From the NCBI GenBank assembly GCA_036555585.1, contig DATBLE010000003.1:26010-90009 (forward strand): a DNA stretch of 64,000 nucleotides. Direction: 5' to 3'. The notes under the pieces are model-generated. The model was given only the letters and a program-made list of their open reading frames with translations. It was not told where the DNA came from and searched no databases. The stretch is from DATBLE01 sp036555585 (GTDB lineage: Bacteria > Actinomycetota > Thermoleophilia > Gaiellales > Gaiellaceae). Of this stretch, positions 48,622-57,492 are shown piece by piece. Position 1 is the first letter of the stretch, and each line of letters opens with the position of its first letter. Made by a program: the position numbers and the translations under genes.

Positions 48622-49655
48622 GCGGCTTCCTTTTCCTGGAGGACGGGACGGTGTTTCCCGGCGAGTCGGTTGCCGCGGGGGGCCGCGCGTTCGGCGAGGC
48701 CGTGTTCACCACCTCGATGAGCGGCTACCAGGAGACCGTCACCGACCCGAGCTATGCCGGGCAGATCGTCTGCTTCACGGTGCCGATGGTCGGGAACTAC
48801 GGCGTCGCGGACGAACGCTCGCAGTCCGGCCGCGTGCATGCGACCGCCGTGGTCATGCGCGAGACCGGCGGAGCCGCCTGGACGGAGTGGCTCGGCGGCC
48901 ACGGGGTCGTCGCGTTGAGCGGGGTCGACACCCGCTCGCTCGTCCTCCATCTGCGTGACCGCGGTGCGATGCGCGCGGCCACGGTCTCGGGCGACGCGCC
49001 CGTCGAGGACGTGCTGGCCGAGGTGCGAGCCCAGCCGGCGATGGAGGGAGCGGCGCTCGTGGCCGGCGTCTCGCCGCGCGAGCCGTACGCCTTCGCGGCC
49101 GAGGGGGATGTCCGCGTCGCGGTCGTCGACTACGGGATCAAGCGCTCGATCCTGCGACTGCTGACCGAGGAGGGGGCGGCGGTCGACGTCTACCCGCACG
49201 ACGTGGACGCGGACACGCTGGCCGCATACGACGGCGTGCTGCTCGGCAACGGCCCGGGCGATCCCGCGCCGCTCGTCGACGAGACGCGCACCGTGCGTGA
49301 GCTCCTCGGCCGCGCGCCGGTGCTCGGCGTGTGCCTCGGCCACCAGCTGCTCGCGCTCGCCACCGGGCACGAGACCTTCAAGCTGCCCTTCGGCCACCGC
49401 GGCGCCAACCACCCTGTCGTCGACCACGAGACGCGGCGCGTGCTGGTCACGTCGCAGAACCACGGCTTCGCGGTTGCTCCCGGCGAGGGCGAGGGCGTCA
49501 CGCACACGTCGCTCTACGACGGCACCGTCGAGGGGCTCCACTACCCCGAGCTGCGGGCGCGGTCGGCCCAGTTCCACCCCGAGGCGAGCCCGGGGCCGCA
49601 CGACGGCGCCTCGATCATCGCCGAGTGGGTCGAGGAGTTGCGTACGGTTGCCTAG
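48618..49655 (+). CDS. carA: Carbamoyl-phosphate synthase small (glutaminase) subunit
   Basis: 345 residues. The N-terminal domain has FLEDGTVFPGESV and TTSMSGYQETVTDPSYAGQIV. The class I glutamine amidotransferase domain from ~165 has the nucleophile Cys239 in LGVCLGHQLLA, the oxyanion region LLGNGPGDP, and the catalytic His-Glu pair in AQFHPEASPG. It feeds ammonia to CarB. GTG 48618 makes a GTGA overlap with the nucleotidyltransferase gene; homology starts within a few residues of it. Confidence 0.97.
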   Translation: MSGFLFLEDGTVFPGESVAAGGRAFGEAVFTTSMSGYQETVTDPSYAGQIVCFTVPMVGNYGVADERSQSGRVHATAVVMRETGGAAWTEWLGGHGVVALSGVDTRSLVLHLRDRGAMRAATVSGDAPVEDVLAEVRAQPAMEGAALVAGVSPREPYAFAAEGDVRVAVVDYGIKRSILRLLTEEGAAVDVYPHDVDADTLAAYDGVLLGNGPGDPAPLVDETRTVRELLGRAPVLGVCLGHQLLALATGHETFKLPFGHRGANHPVVDHETRRVLVTSQNHGFAVAPGEGEGVTHTSLYDGTVEGLHYPELRARSAQFHPEASPGPHDGASIIAEWVEELRTVA

Positions 49656-52623
49656 GCGCGACGACCTCGAATCGATCTGCCTGATCGGCTCCGGGCCGAT
49701 CGTGATCGGCCAGGCGTGCGAGTTCGACTACGCCGGCTGCCAGGCCCTGAAGGTGCTCCGCGAGGACGGCTTCCGCACGATCGTCGTCAACTCGAACCCG
49801 GCGACGATCATGACCGACCCCGGCTTCGCCGACCGGACGTACCTCGAGCCGCTCGACCTGGCCGGGGTCGCGGACGTGCTCGAGCGCGAGCGGCCGGACG
49901 CGCTGCTGCCGACGATGGGCGGCCAGACGGCGCTCAACCTCTCGCTGCAGCTCGTCGAGGCGGGCGTCCTCGACGCGCTCGGCGTCGAGCTGGTCGGTGC
50001 CGGGCTGGACGCGATCCGGCGGGCCGAGGACCGGGAGCTGTTCCGGGAGGCGGTGCGCGGCGTGGGGCTGAGCGTGCCGACCTCGAAGATCGTCACCTCG
50101 CCGGAGGACCTGGGCGACGTGGCGCTCCCGGCGGTCGTCAGGCCGGCGTTCACCCTGGGCGGGCACGGTGGCGGGTTCGTCGACGACCGCTCCGCGCTCG
50201 ACGGGCAAGTCGAGCGCGGATTGAGGGAGAGTCCGATCGGCCAGGTGCTGGTCGAGGAGTCGGTGCGGGGCTGGGACGAGTTCGAGCTCGAGGTCGTGCG
50301 GGACCGGCGCGACAACGTCGTGATCGTCTGCTCGATCGAGAACATCGACCCGATGGGGGTGCACACCGGCGACTCGGTCACGGTCGCGCCCCAGATGACC
50401 CTCTCCGACGAGGCGTACCAGGAGCTCCGCGACGCGGCCGCAGCCGTGATCCGAGCGGTCGGCGTCGAGACCGGCGGCTCGAACATCCAGTTCGCGCGCG
50501 AGCGCGAGACCGGCGAGCTGCGCGTGATCGAGATGAACCCGCGGGTCTCCCGCTCGTCCGCCCTGGCCTCGAAGGCGACCGGCTACCCGATCGCGAAGGT
50601 CGCGGCCAAGCTCGCCGTCGGCTACACGCTCGACGAGATCCCCAACGACCTGACCAGGACGACCCCTGCGAGCTTCGAGCCGACCCTGGACTACGTCGTC
50701 GTCAAGTTCCCGCGCTTCGCCTTCGAGAAGTTCCCCGGCGCCGACCGGACGCTGGGGACGCAGATGAAGTCGGTCGGCGAGGCGATGGGCATCGGCCGGA
50801 CGTTCCGCGAGGCGTTCTGGAAGGCCTTCCGGTCACGCGAGCTGGACGCCGGCGCAGTCACGCCCTGGGACGCGCTCGACGACCTGCCGGACGCGATCCA
50901 CCCCTGGTTCCGAGCCGAGCTCGAGCGGTTGCGCGACGAGGGCCCCCCGGCCGGGAAGCGCGTGTACCGCCGGGTCGACTCGTGCGCCGGCGAGGTCGCG
51001 GCCGAGTCGAACTACTACTACTCGACCGTCGGCGAGGCCGACGAGGCGCCACCCGCCGGCGACAGGCCGCGCGTCGTGATCATCGGCTCCGGCCCCAACC
51101 GGATCGGCCAGGGGATCGAGTTCGACTACTGCTGCGTCCACGCGGCGCAGAGCTTCCGCGCGCTCGGCTACGAGGCGGTGATGGTCAACTGCAACCCGGA
51201 GACCGTCTCCACCGACTACGACACCTCCGACCGCCTCTACTTCGAGCCGCTCGGGGCCGAGGAGGTGCTCGCCGTCTGCGAGCGCGAGCAGCCGGACGGC
51301 GTGGTCATCCAGTTCGGCGGTCAGACGCCCCTGAAGCTGGCCCGGGCGATCGAGGCGGGCGGCTTCAGGATCCTCGGAACGCCGTACGACGCCATCGACC
51401 TGGCCGAGGACCGCGAACGGTTCGGCGAGCTCCTGTCCGGGCTCGGGATCCGGTGCCCGGAGTGGGGGATCGCGGCCAGCGGGCGCGAGGCGGCCGAGAT
51501 CGCGCACCGGATCGGCTACCCGGTGCTGGTGCGCCCCTCGTACGTCCTCGGCGGCCGCGCGATGCGCGTCTGCTACCGCGGGAACGAGGTGGTCGAGGCG
51601 TTCCACCGGGATCTGAGTGGCAAGGTGCTCGTCGACCGTTTCGTCGAGAACGCGATCGAGATCGACGTCGACGCCCTCTGCGACGGCGAGCAGACGTACG
51701 TCGCCGCGGTCATGCAGCACGTGGAGGAGGCCGGCGTGCACTCGGGCGACTCGGCCTGCGTGCTGCCCGCGCCGTCGCTCGACGTCGCCGCCGCGCGCGA
51801 GGTGGAGGGCGTCGTCCGGCGGCTGGCGCCCGCGCTCGGGACGGTCGGCCTGATCAACGTCCAGCTGGCGGTTGCGGACGACACGGTCTACGTGCTGGAG
51901 GCGAACCCGCGGGCGTCCCGCACCGTGCCGTTCGCGTCCAAGGCGACCGGCCTGAGGCTGGTCGAGGCGGCATGCCGCCTGGCGGCGGGGGAGAAGCTGC
52001 ACGACCTCGGCCTGCCTGCCGAGCGCCCGCCGAAGCAGGTCTCCGTCAAGGCAGCCGTACTGCCGTTCTCGCGGTTCCCCGGCAGCGACCCGGTGCTCGG
52101 ACCGGAGATGCGCTCGACCGGCGAGGTGATGGCCTCGGCCTCCGACCTTCCGACCGCGTTCGCGAAGGCGGAACGCGCCGCCGGGCGCCCGCTCCCGACC
52201 TCCGGCACCGCCTTCCTCTCGGTGCGCGACGACGACAAGGCGGCGCTGCGGCCGGTGGCTGCGGCCCTGGCCGGATTGGGGTTCAGGCTGGTTGCGACGG
52301 CGGGCACGGCGAGGGAGCTCCGGGAGGCGGGCCTCGAGGTCGAGCAGGTCGCGAAGGTCGCCGAGGCAGGCGAGGCCAGCGTCGTCGACCTCGTCCGCCG
52401 CGGGCGCTGCGACCTGGTCGTGAACACGCCCTTCGGCGGCTCCCTGCAGCGCACGGACGGCTACCGGATCCGCGAGGCGGCCCTGGTCGCCCGCATTCCG
52501 TGCATCACCACGATCTCGGGCGCCGCGGCGGCCGTGCACGCGATCGCGAACGCGCGCACCGAGCTCGCGCTCTCCCTCCAGGAGCGGATCGACGTTGAGA
52601 CGCGAACGGCGAACCGTCACTAG
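49648..52623 (+). CDS. carB: Carbamoyl-phosphate synthase large subunit
   Basis: 991 residues (E. coli 1,073). Two ATP-grasp halves, each with its own IGSGP entry: ICLIGSGPIVIGQACEFDYAG near the start and VVIIGSGPNRIGQGIEFDYC near 475. MTDPGFADRTYLEPL, MNPRVSRSSALASKATGYP and EANPRASRTVPFASK are matching ATP-binding blocks. The C-terminal MGS-type allosteric domain (RLVATAGTARELREAGLEVE, VVNTPFGG) is short but present. TTG 49648 aligns with the start of other CarB proteins (LPRRDDL) and has GAGGAG 10 nt upstream. It overlaps carA by 8 nt. Confidence 0.96.
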   Translation: MPRRDDLESICLIGSGPIVIGQACEFDYAGCQALKVLREDGFRTIVVNSNPATIMTDPGFADRTYLEPLDLAGVADVLERERPDALLPTMGGQTALNLSLQLVEAGVLDALGVELVGAGLDAIRRAEDRELFREAVRGVGLSVPTSKIVTSPEDLGDVALPAVVRPAFTLGGHGGGFVDDRSALDGQVERGLRESPIGQVLVEESVRGWDEFELEVVRDRRDNVVIVCSIENIDPMGVHTGDSVTVAPQMTLSDEAYQELRDAAAAVIRAVGVETGGSNIQFARERETGELRVIEMNPRVSRSSALASKATGYPIAKVAAKLAVGYTLDEIPNDLTRTTPASFEPTLDYVVVKFPRFAFEKFPGADRTLGTQMKSVGEAMGIGRTFREAFWKAFRSRELDAGAVTPWDALDDLPDAIHPWFRAELERLRDEGPPAGKRVYRRVDSCAGEVAAESNYYYSTVGEADEAPPAGDRPRVVIIGSGPNRIGQGIEFDYCCVHAAQSFRALGYEAVMVNCNPETVSTDYDTSDRLYFEPLGAEEVLAVCEREQPDGVVIQFGGQTPLKLARAIEAGGFRILGTPYDAIDLAEDRERFGELLSGLGIRCPEWGIAASGREAAEIAHRIGYPVLVRPSYVLGGRAMRVCYRGNEVVEAFHRDLSGKVLVDRFVENAIEIDVDALCDGEQTYVAAVMQHVEEAGVHSGDSACVLPAPSLDVAAAREVEGVVRRLAPALGTVGLINVQLAVADDTVYVLEANPRASRTVPFASKATGLRLVEAACRLAAGEKLHDLGLPAERPPKQVSVKAAVLPFSRFPGSDPVLGPEMRSTGEVMASASDLPTAFAKAERAAGRPLPTSGTAFLSVRDDDKAALRPVAAALAGLGFRLVATAGTARELREAGLEVEQVAKVAEAGEASVVDLVRRGRCDLVVNTPFGGSLQRTDGYRIREAALVARIPCITTISGAAAAVHAIANARTELALSLQERIDVETRTANRH

Positions 52624-53284
52624 CCGGCAACGTCTACAGGTCGTCGCTACCGAGTGTGTCGGGCCGTACACGCTGCTGCGCGTCGAGCGAGGCAGGCTCG
52701 ACCCGGGGATCCCCGGCCAGTTCTTCATGCTCGAGGCACCCGGCCGGCTGCTGCCGCGGCCGATGAGCCTCTGTCTCGCCCCCGCCGGCGAGCTCGCCTT
52801 CCTGATCGACCCGATCGGGCCCGGGACGCAGGCGCTCGCCGCGCTCGAGACGGGCGACTCGATCCACGTCCTCGGGCCGCTCGGGAACGGCTTTCGGCTC
52901 GACGTCGGCCGGCCGCTCCTGGTCGGCGGCGGCATCGGGATCGCACCGCTGCCCTACCTCGCCGCGGCCCTGAACGGGCCGCGGCTAGTGGTGGGATTTC
53001 GCTCCGAATGGCACGCGGAGGCTGCAGCGATCCTGCCGGATCACGCGGAGGTCGTGGTCGACCCGATCCTGGTCACGGAGCTGATCGAGCCCGGTTTCGA
53101 CGTCCTCGCCTGCGGGCCGGAGCCGATGCTCGAGGCGGTCCGGGCGCAATACCCCCGCGCTCAGCTGGCCTGGGAGGCTCCGATGGCGTGCGGATACGGA
53201 GCGTGCTACGGCTGCGCAGTCGAGATCGGCGGCGAGTGGAAGCGCCTCTGCGTCGAAGGGCCGGTCCTGTCGGCGGCGGCCTGA
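52595..53284 (+). CDS. pyrK: Dihydroorotate dehydrogenase electron-transfer subunit
   Basis: 229 residues. Ferredoxin-reductase-like FAD/NAD domains (GQFFMLEAPGRLLPRPMSL with the FAD-binding RPxS-type motif, GPLGNGFRLD, LVGGGIGIAPLPYL, ACGPEPML) and a C-terminal [2Fe-2S] cluster in MACGYGACYGCAVEI...LCVEGP with four cysteines. It passes electrons from PyrD to NAD. The start is TTG 52595, supported by AGGAG 10 nt upstream; no ATG or GTG fits. It overlaps carB by 29 nt. TGATG junction with pyrD. Confidence 0.94.
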   Translation: MRRERRTVTSRQRLQVVATECVGPYTLLRVERGRLDPGIPGQFFMLEAPGRLLPRPMSLCLAPAGELAFLIDPIGPGTQALAALETGDSIHVLGPLGNGFRLDVGRPLLVGGGIGIAPLPYLAAALNGPRLVVGFRSEWHAEAAAILPDHAEVVVDPILVTELIEPGFDVLACGPEPMLEAVRAQYPRAQLAWEAPMACGYGACYGCAVEIGGEWKRLCVEGPVLSAAA

Positions 53285-54153
53285 TGCTGCTCAACGCCTC
53301 CGGCTGCCTGGACGCCCTCACCGCCCCGGAGACCGCGCGGATGCTCGATGCATTCGTCACGAAGACCGTGACGCCGCTCCCGCGGGGCGGTAACGACCCG
53401 ATCCGCATCGCCGAGACCGACGTCGGGATGCTCAACTCGATCGGGCTCGCAAACCCCGGAATCGAGCGGTTTCTGGCCGAGACGCTGCCGTTCCTGCGCG
53501 AGCTGGGCGTGCCGCTGTGGGTCTCGGTCGGCGGTTTCTCGGCCCGGGAGTACGCGGAGACGTGCGCCAGGCTCGAGGACGTGACGATCGAGCTGAACCT
53601 CTCGTGCCCGAACGTCGACGAGGCTCCGGAGTCCGCGGCCGAGATCGTCGCCGCCTGCCGCGCGGCGACCGGGCTGCCCCTCTACGCCAAGCTCTCGCCG
53701 GCCGCCTGGGACATCGCCGAGGTCGCGCGTTCGGTCGAGGCCGCCGGCGCCGACGGGCTCTCGCTCGTGAACACGCTCCGGGGGATGAAGCTGGACGACG
53801 AGCTCCGCCCGGTGCTGGCGACCGGCAGCGGCGGGCTGTCGGGCCCCGCACTCAAGCCCGTCGCGCTCGCCGCGGTCCACGCGTGCTTTCGGGCGACCGC
53901 GCTGCCGATCGTCGGGATGGGGGGAGTCGCCACGGGGCGGGACGCGCTCGAGCTGCACGCCTCCGGCGCGAGGGCGGCGGCGATCGGGACGGTGCTGTTC
54001 TCCGATCCCTTCGCCCCTGACCGGATCAGACAGGAATTGTCGGCAGAGCTGGCAACGCTCGGGCTCTCGTCGGTCGAACAGGCGTGCGGGATTGCCCACG
54101 GAGAGACGTTGCCAGAAAGAAAACACCTCGACGTCGGGTCGAGGCTTTCCTAG
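53284..54153 (+). CDS. pyrD: Dihydroorotate dehydrogenase, class 1B
   Basis: 289 residues, FMN-binding barrel. LNASGCLD at the very N-terminus (a few residues shorter than usual), FVTKTVTPLPRGGNDP, GMLNSIGLANPG, and the catalytic Cys in IELNLSCPNVDE mark class 1B. IVGMGGVATGRDALE and AAIGTVLFSDP bind the FMN phosphate. It oxidises dihydroorotate to orotate and works with PyrK. This is the last pyrimidine gene here; pyrE and pyrF are not seen in the window. Confidence 0.95.
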   Translation: MLLNASGCLDALTAPETARMLDAFVTKTVTPLPRGGNDPIRIAETDVGMLNSIGLANPGIERFLAETLPFLRELGVPLWVSVGGFSAREYAETCARLEDVTIELNLSCPNVDEAPESAAEIVAACRAATGLPLYAKLSPAAWDIAEVARSVEAAGADGLSLVNTLRGMKLDDELRPVLATGSGGLSGPALKPVALAAVHACFRATALPIVGMGGVATGRDALELHASGARAAAIGTVLFSDPFAPDRIRQELSAELATLGLSSVEQACGIAHGETLPERKHLDVGSRLS

Positions 54154-54185
54154 AAACACCTGCAAATTCGCGTATTCGACCCCGG

Positions 54186-54213
54186 TTGACCGGGCAGTGC
54201 AAGCTGTTAGACT
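54186..54213 (+). promoter_or_regulatory. Promoter of the mihF operon
   Basis: -35 TTGACC (54186-54191), 16-bp spacer, -10 TAGACT (54208-54213). Transcription would start near 54220, 5 nt before ATG 54225, in the 71-bp gap after pyrD. No Shine-Dalgarno fits in such a leader. Confidence 0.65.
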
Positions 54214-54224
54214 CGCTCCCTCGA

Positions 54225-54557
54225 ATGCCGACGAAGACCCAGGCAACGGCGCCGGTTCGCTCTCTCGATCAGCGCATGGAGGCTCTCGCAAGGGCCAACG
54301 ACATCCGCGTCCGCCGGGCGCAGCTGAAGAAAGACCTGAAAAACGGCAAGGTGCAGATCGAAGAGATCCTCGACGATCCGCCGGAGTACGTCTCCACGGC
54401 GAAGGTGTTCGACATGCTGATGGCGGTCCCGAAGTTCGGCCGCGTCAAGGCGGCGCGGTTCCTGAACCAGTGCCGCATCAGCCAGTCGAAGACCGTCGGC
54501 GGATTGTCCGACCGTCAACGCGCCGAGCTGATTGGGCTCTTCCACCGGAACGGCTGA
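54225..54557 (+). CDS. mihF: Integration host factor, actinobacterial type
   Basis: 110 residues. SLDQRMEALARANDIRVRRAQLKKDLKNGKVQIEEIL is a basic helical arm. VFDMLMAVPKFGRVKAARFLNQCRIS is the helix-two-turn-helix (H2TH-like) DNA-binding part, and the end is GLSDRQRAELIGLF. This small nucleoid-associated protein is unrelated to the proteobacterial IHF and is found in actinobacteria, commonly just upstream of gmk, as here. ATG 54225 is placed by the promoter and by the length of homologues; the frame is open further upstream into pyrD. Confidence 0.93.
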   Translation: MPTKTQATAPVRSLDQRMEALARANDIRVRRAQLKKDLKNGKVQIEEILDDPPEYVSTAKVFDMLMAVPKFGRVKAARFLNQCRISQSKTVGGLSDRQRAELIGLFHRNG

Positions 54558-55137
54558 CGGCACCCCCGTCTTCGTGATCACCGGGCCTTCCGGGGCCGGG
54601 AAGGGAACCTTGATCAAGGCGTTGCTCGAGCGGGTCCCGGACCTCGAGGTGGCGATCTCGGCGACGACGAGGCACCGGCGCCACGGCGAGCAGGACGGCC
54701 GCGAGTACTGGTTCCTCGGCGACGCGGAGTTCGTCCGCCGCGTGCACGAGGGCGACTTCCTCGAGCACGTCACGTACGTCTCCGGGAAGCGGTACGGCAC
54801 GCTGCGCTCCGAGGTCGACCGGATCGCGGCCGACGGGAAGATCCCCGTCCTCGAGCTGGAGACCGAAGGCGCGCTGAACGTCAAGGAGGACGTTCCCGGC
54901 GCCGTCACGATCTTCATCACCGCGCCGATCCCGGAGCTCGAGCGGCGCCTCCGCGAGCGCGCGAGCGAGAGCGAGGGGGAGATCGGCGAGCGCATCGGCC
55001 TTGCTCGCAAGCAGCTCGCCCAGGCACAGCAGTTCGACCACGTGGTCGTCAACGACGACCTCGACCGCGCGACGGGGGAGCTGGAGGCAATCGTCCAGCG
55101 AGAGCTAGCAACGGCCGGTACCATGAGCCGGCCGTGA
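54532..55137 (+). CDS. gmk: Guanylate kinase
   Basis: 201 residues. Phosphorylates GMP to GDP. P-loop VITGPSGAGKGTL, ISATTRHRRHGEQDGREYWFL (GMP-binding Ser/Arg/Tyr), VHEGDFLEHVTYVSGKRYGT and the lid region RLRERASESEGEI. The C-terminal VVNDDLDRATGELEAI is typical. TTG 54532, overlapping mihF by 26 nt, is the most plausible start. GTG 54574 would begin immediately before the P-loop and truncate the first strand. GTGA overlap with rpoZ. Confidence 0.94.
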   Translation: MGSSTGTADGTPVFVITGPSGAGKGTLIKALLERVPDLEVAISATTRHRRHGEQDGREYWFLGDAEFVRRVHEGDFLEHVTYVSGKRYGTLRSEVDRIAADGKIPVLELETEGALNVKEDVPGAVTIFITAPIPELERRLRERASESEGEIGERIGLARKQLAQAQQFDHVVVNDDLDRATGELEAIVQRELATAGTMSRP

Positions 55138-55361
55138 TCCATCCCAGAATCGACGAGCTGCTCGACGACGTGGACTCGCGCTACGCGCTGGTGATCGTCG
55201 CCGCGAAGCGCGCCAGGCAGATCAACAACTACCACCACCAGCTCGGTGAGGGCACGTTCGACGAGTTTCCGCCGCTCGTCGAGTCCCGCTCGAAGAACTA
55301 CTTGACCATGGCCCTCGAGGAGACCGCCGAGGGCAAGATCAAGTACACGTACAAGAGCTAG
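55134..55361 (+). CDS. rpoZ: RNA polymerase omega subunit
   Basis: 75 residues. IDELLDDVDSRYALVIVAAKRARQIN is the hallmark omega segment, followed by a YHHQLGEG loop, SKNYLTMALEETAEGKIKYTY at the end. It helps assemble beta-prime and, in many bacteria, is near the ppGpp site. It lies directly after gmk, the classical gmk-rpoZ-coaBC order. GTG 55134 overlaps the gmk stop. Confidence 0.95.
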   Translation: MIHPRIDELLDDVDSRYALVIVAAKRARQINNYHHQLGEGTFDEFPPLVESRSKNYLTMALEETAEGKIKYTYKS

Positions 55362-55369
55362 CACCGCCC

Positions 55370-56557
55370 ATGGCCCGGCGGGTCCTCCTCGGAGTGACCG
55401 GTGGCATCGCCGCCTACAAGGCGTGCGAGCTCTGCCGACTCCTCGTCCGGGCCGGCTACGAGGTGACGCCCGTGTTGACAGCCGGAGCCGAGCGCTTCGT
55501 CACCGCGCGGACGTTCGAGGCCCTGGCGCGCCGCGAGCAGCCGCGCGAGCTCTACCCGCACCTCGCCGAGGCCGACCTGCTCGTGATCGCGCCGCTCTCG
55601 GCGAACACGCTCGCGAAGGTCGCGCACGGGCTCGCCGACAACGTCCTCACCCAGCTCGCGCTCGCGTTCCGTGGGCCGGTCCTGGTCGCTCCGGCGATGA
55701 ACGTCCGGATGTGGGAGCACCCGGCGACCGAGGCGAACGTGGCGACGCTGCGCGAGCGCGCCGTGGAGACGATCGGGCCGGAGGCGGGCGAGCTCGCCGA
55801 GGGCGAGAGCGGCCTCGGGCGGATGAGCGAGCCGGAGGCGATCTTCGCCCGCGCGCGTGAGCTGCTCGGGGAGACCGACACGCTTGCGGGCCGTCGCGTC
55901 CTCGTCACTGCCGGCGGCACGCGCGAGCCGCTCGACTCGGTGCGCTACATCGGGAACCGCTCCTCGGGGCGAATGGGCGTGGCCCTGGCCGACGAGGCAC
56001 GCCGGCGGGGCGCTCGCGTCACGCTGCTCGCCGCGAACCTGGCCGTGCCGCCGCCCGGCGGCGTCGAGGTGGTGGAGACTCCGACCGCCGCCGACCTGGC
56101 GCAGGCGGTCGAGGCGCATGCCCGCGTGGACGTGGTCGTGATGGCTGCCGCGGTCGCGGACTACGCGCCCGAGCCGGTTGCCGGGAAGCGACCGAAGGCC
56201 GGTCAGCCCTGGAACATCGAGCTACGACCGACCGTCGACATCCTCGCCGACCTGGGCTCCCGGCGGAACGGCAGGGACAGTCCCTTGGGGACTGTCCCCC
56301 TGCTCGTCGGTTTCGGCGCAGAGGAGGGTGAGGCGGGGCTCGAGCGCAAGCGGCGGATGCTCGCGGAGAAGCACCTCGACCTCGTCGTCTTCAACGACGT
56401 GTCACGTGCCGACATCGGCTTCGACTCGCCGGACAACGAGGTCGTGCTCGTGACGGCGGACGGCGAGCGCACCGTGCCGAAGGCGCCGAAGGAGCGCATC
56501 GCCGCCGAGATCCTCGACGAGGTCGAGCGGATCCTGACCGAGTCGGAGCCAGGCTGA
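55370..56557 (+). CDS. coaBC: Bifunctional phosphopantothenoylcysteine decarboxylase / phosphopantothenate-cysteine ligase
   Basis: 395 residues. Two successive steps of coenzyme A synthesis. The CoaC half (~1-170) has the flavin-binding VTGGIAAYKACEL, IAPLSANTLAKVAHGLADN and APAMNVRMW (PAMN motif). The CoaB half (~183-395) has LVTAGGTREPLDSVRYIGNRSSGRMG and the dimer/ligand blocks MAAAVADYAP, GFGAEEGE and DLVVFNDVS. Between residues ~300 and 311 there is an extra SRRNGRDSPLGTVP segment encoded by a perfect DNA palindrome (56274-56298), still in frame and at a loop position before LLVGFGAE. Confidence 0.95.
   Translation: MARRVLLGVTGGIAAYKACELCRLLVRAGYEVTPVLTAGAERFVTARTFEALARREQPRELYPHLAEADLLVIAPLSANTLAKVAHGLADNVLTQLALAFRGPVLVAPAMNVRMWEHPATEANVATLRERAVETIGPEAGELAEGESGLGRMSEPEAIFARARELLGETDTLAGRRVLVTAGGTREPLDSVRYIGNRSSGRMGVALADEARRRGARVTLLAANLAVPPPGGVEVVETPTAADLAQAVEAHARVDVVVMAAAVADYAPEPVAGKRPKAGQPWNIELRPTVDILADLGSRRNGRDSPLGTVPLLVGFGAEEGEAGLERKRRMLAEKHLDLVVFNDVSRADIGFDSPDNEVVLVTADGERTVPKAPKERIAAEILDEVERILTESEPG
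56274..56298. repeat. REP-like palindrome inserted in coaBC
   Basis: GGGACAGTCCC, spacer TTG, GGGACTGTCCC: a perfect 11-bp inverted repeat whose arms are themselves near-palindromic. It lies wholly inside coaBC and keeps the frame. Confidence 0.75.
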
Positions 56558-56574
56558 AGCCGGGCACCGATGCT

Positions 56575-57492
56575 CTAGCTGACCGGCGGTAGGCGGAACC
56601 CGCCGGCCTCCTCGAGCCGCGCGATCCGGTCCTCGAGCGGCGGGTGCGTGTCGAACATACCCCTGAACGCCGTGCTCACCCCGGTCGCCTGGTTCTGCGG
56701 GTTCTCGATGTAGAGGTGCGCGACGGCGCGGCTCGCGTGCGCGGTCGAGGTCTGGTCGAGCTGGAGCTTGCGCAGGGCCAGCGCCAGCCCTTCGGCGTCC
56801 CCCGTGATCTCGGCCGCCGAGGCGTCGGCGAGATATTCGCGGCGCCTGGAGACGGAGAGCTGGATCAGCACCGCGGCGATCGGTGCGAGCATCAGCGCCG
56901 CGAGCCCGAGCGCGAAGGCGATCGCGCCGGCGCTGCCCCCGCTGCGCCGGCCCCCGCCGAAGAACGAGATCCGCAGCAGGAAGTCGGACAGCAGCGCGAC
57001 GACGCCGACGAGCACCGAGACGAGCGTCATCAGCCGGACGTCGTGGTTGCGGACGTGTGAGATCTCGTGCGCGATCACGCCCTCGAGCTCGCGCTCGTCC
57101 ATCAGGCTCAAGAGGCCGGTGGTCACGCAGACGTACGCCTTGTCTGGGCTGCGGCCTGCCGCGAACGCGTTCGGCGCCGGGTCGTCGACGATGTAGATCG
57201 GCGGCGGCTGGGGGAGCCCGGCGGCGATCGCGACCGTCTCGACCACGTGGAAGAGCCGCGGGTACTGCGCCTTGTCGGCCGGCCGGGCACCGGTCGCGCC
57301 GGCGACGATGCTGCCGGCGGACAGCCAGCTGAAGATCCCGTACACGATCCCGACCACGCCGACGACCACGAGCAGCGACGGTTGGAAGGCGTAGCCGAGG
57401 ATCAGGCCGAGCACGCCCACCAGGAGGGCGAAGAGGATCAGCAGCCAGAGCGTTCGCCACCGGTTGCCGCGGATCTGCTGCTGGAGGGTCAT
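56575..57492 (-). CDS. htpX: HtpX-like M48 membrane protease
   Basis: 305 residues. Two N-terminal transmembrane helices (~14-34, ~40-60). The peptidase domain follows with IYIVDDPAPNAFAAGRSPDKA, catalytic AHEISHVRNHD near residue 140, two further hydrophobic stretches, and third zinc ligand Glu in SRRREYLADASAAE. It ends FDTHPPLEDRIARL. A membrane-bound zinc protease for misfolded membrane proteins by family. ATG 57492 overlaps the lemA stop by ATGA, and lemA-htpX is a common pair. Confidence 0.93.
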   Translation of the reverse strand: MTLQQQIRGNRWRTLWLLILFALLVGVLGLILGYAFQPSLLVVVGVVGIVYGIFSWLSAGSIVAGATGARPADKAQYPRLFHVVETVAIAAGLPQPPPIYIVDDPAPNAFAAGRSPDKAYVCVTTGLLSLMDERELEGVIAHEISHVRNHDVRLMTLVSVLVGVVALLSDFLLRISFFGGGRRSGGSAGAIAFALGLAALMLAPIAAVLIQLSVSRRREYLADASAAEITGDAEGLALALRKLQLDQTSTAHASRAVAHLYIENPQNQATGVSTAFRGMFDTHPPLEDRIARLEEAGGFRLPPVS

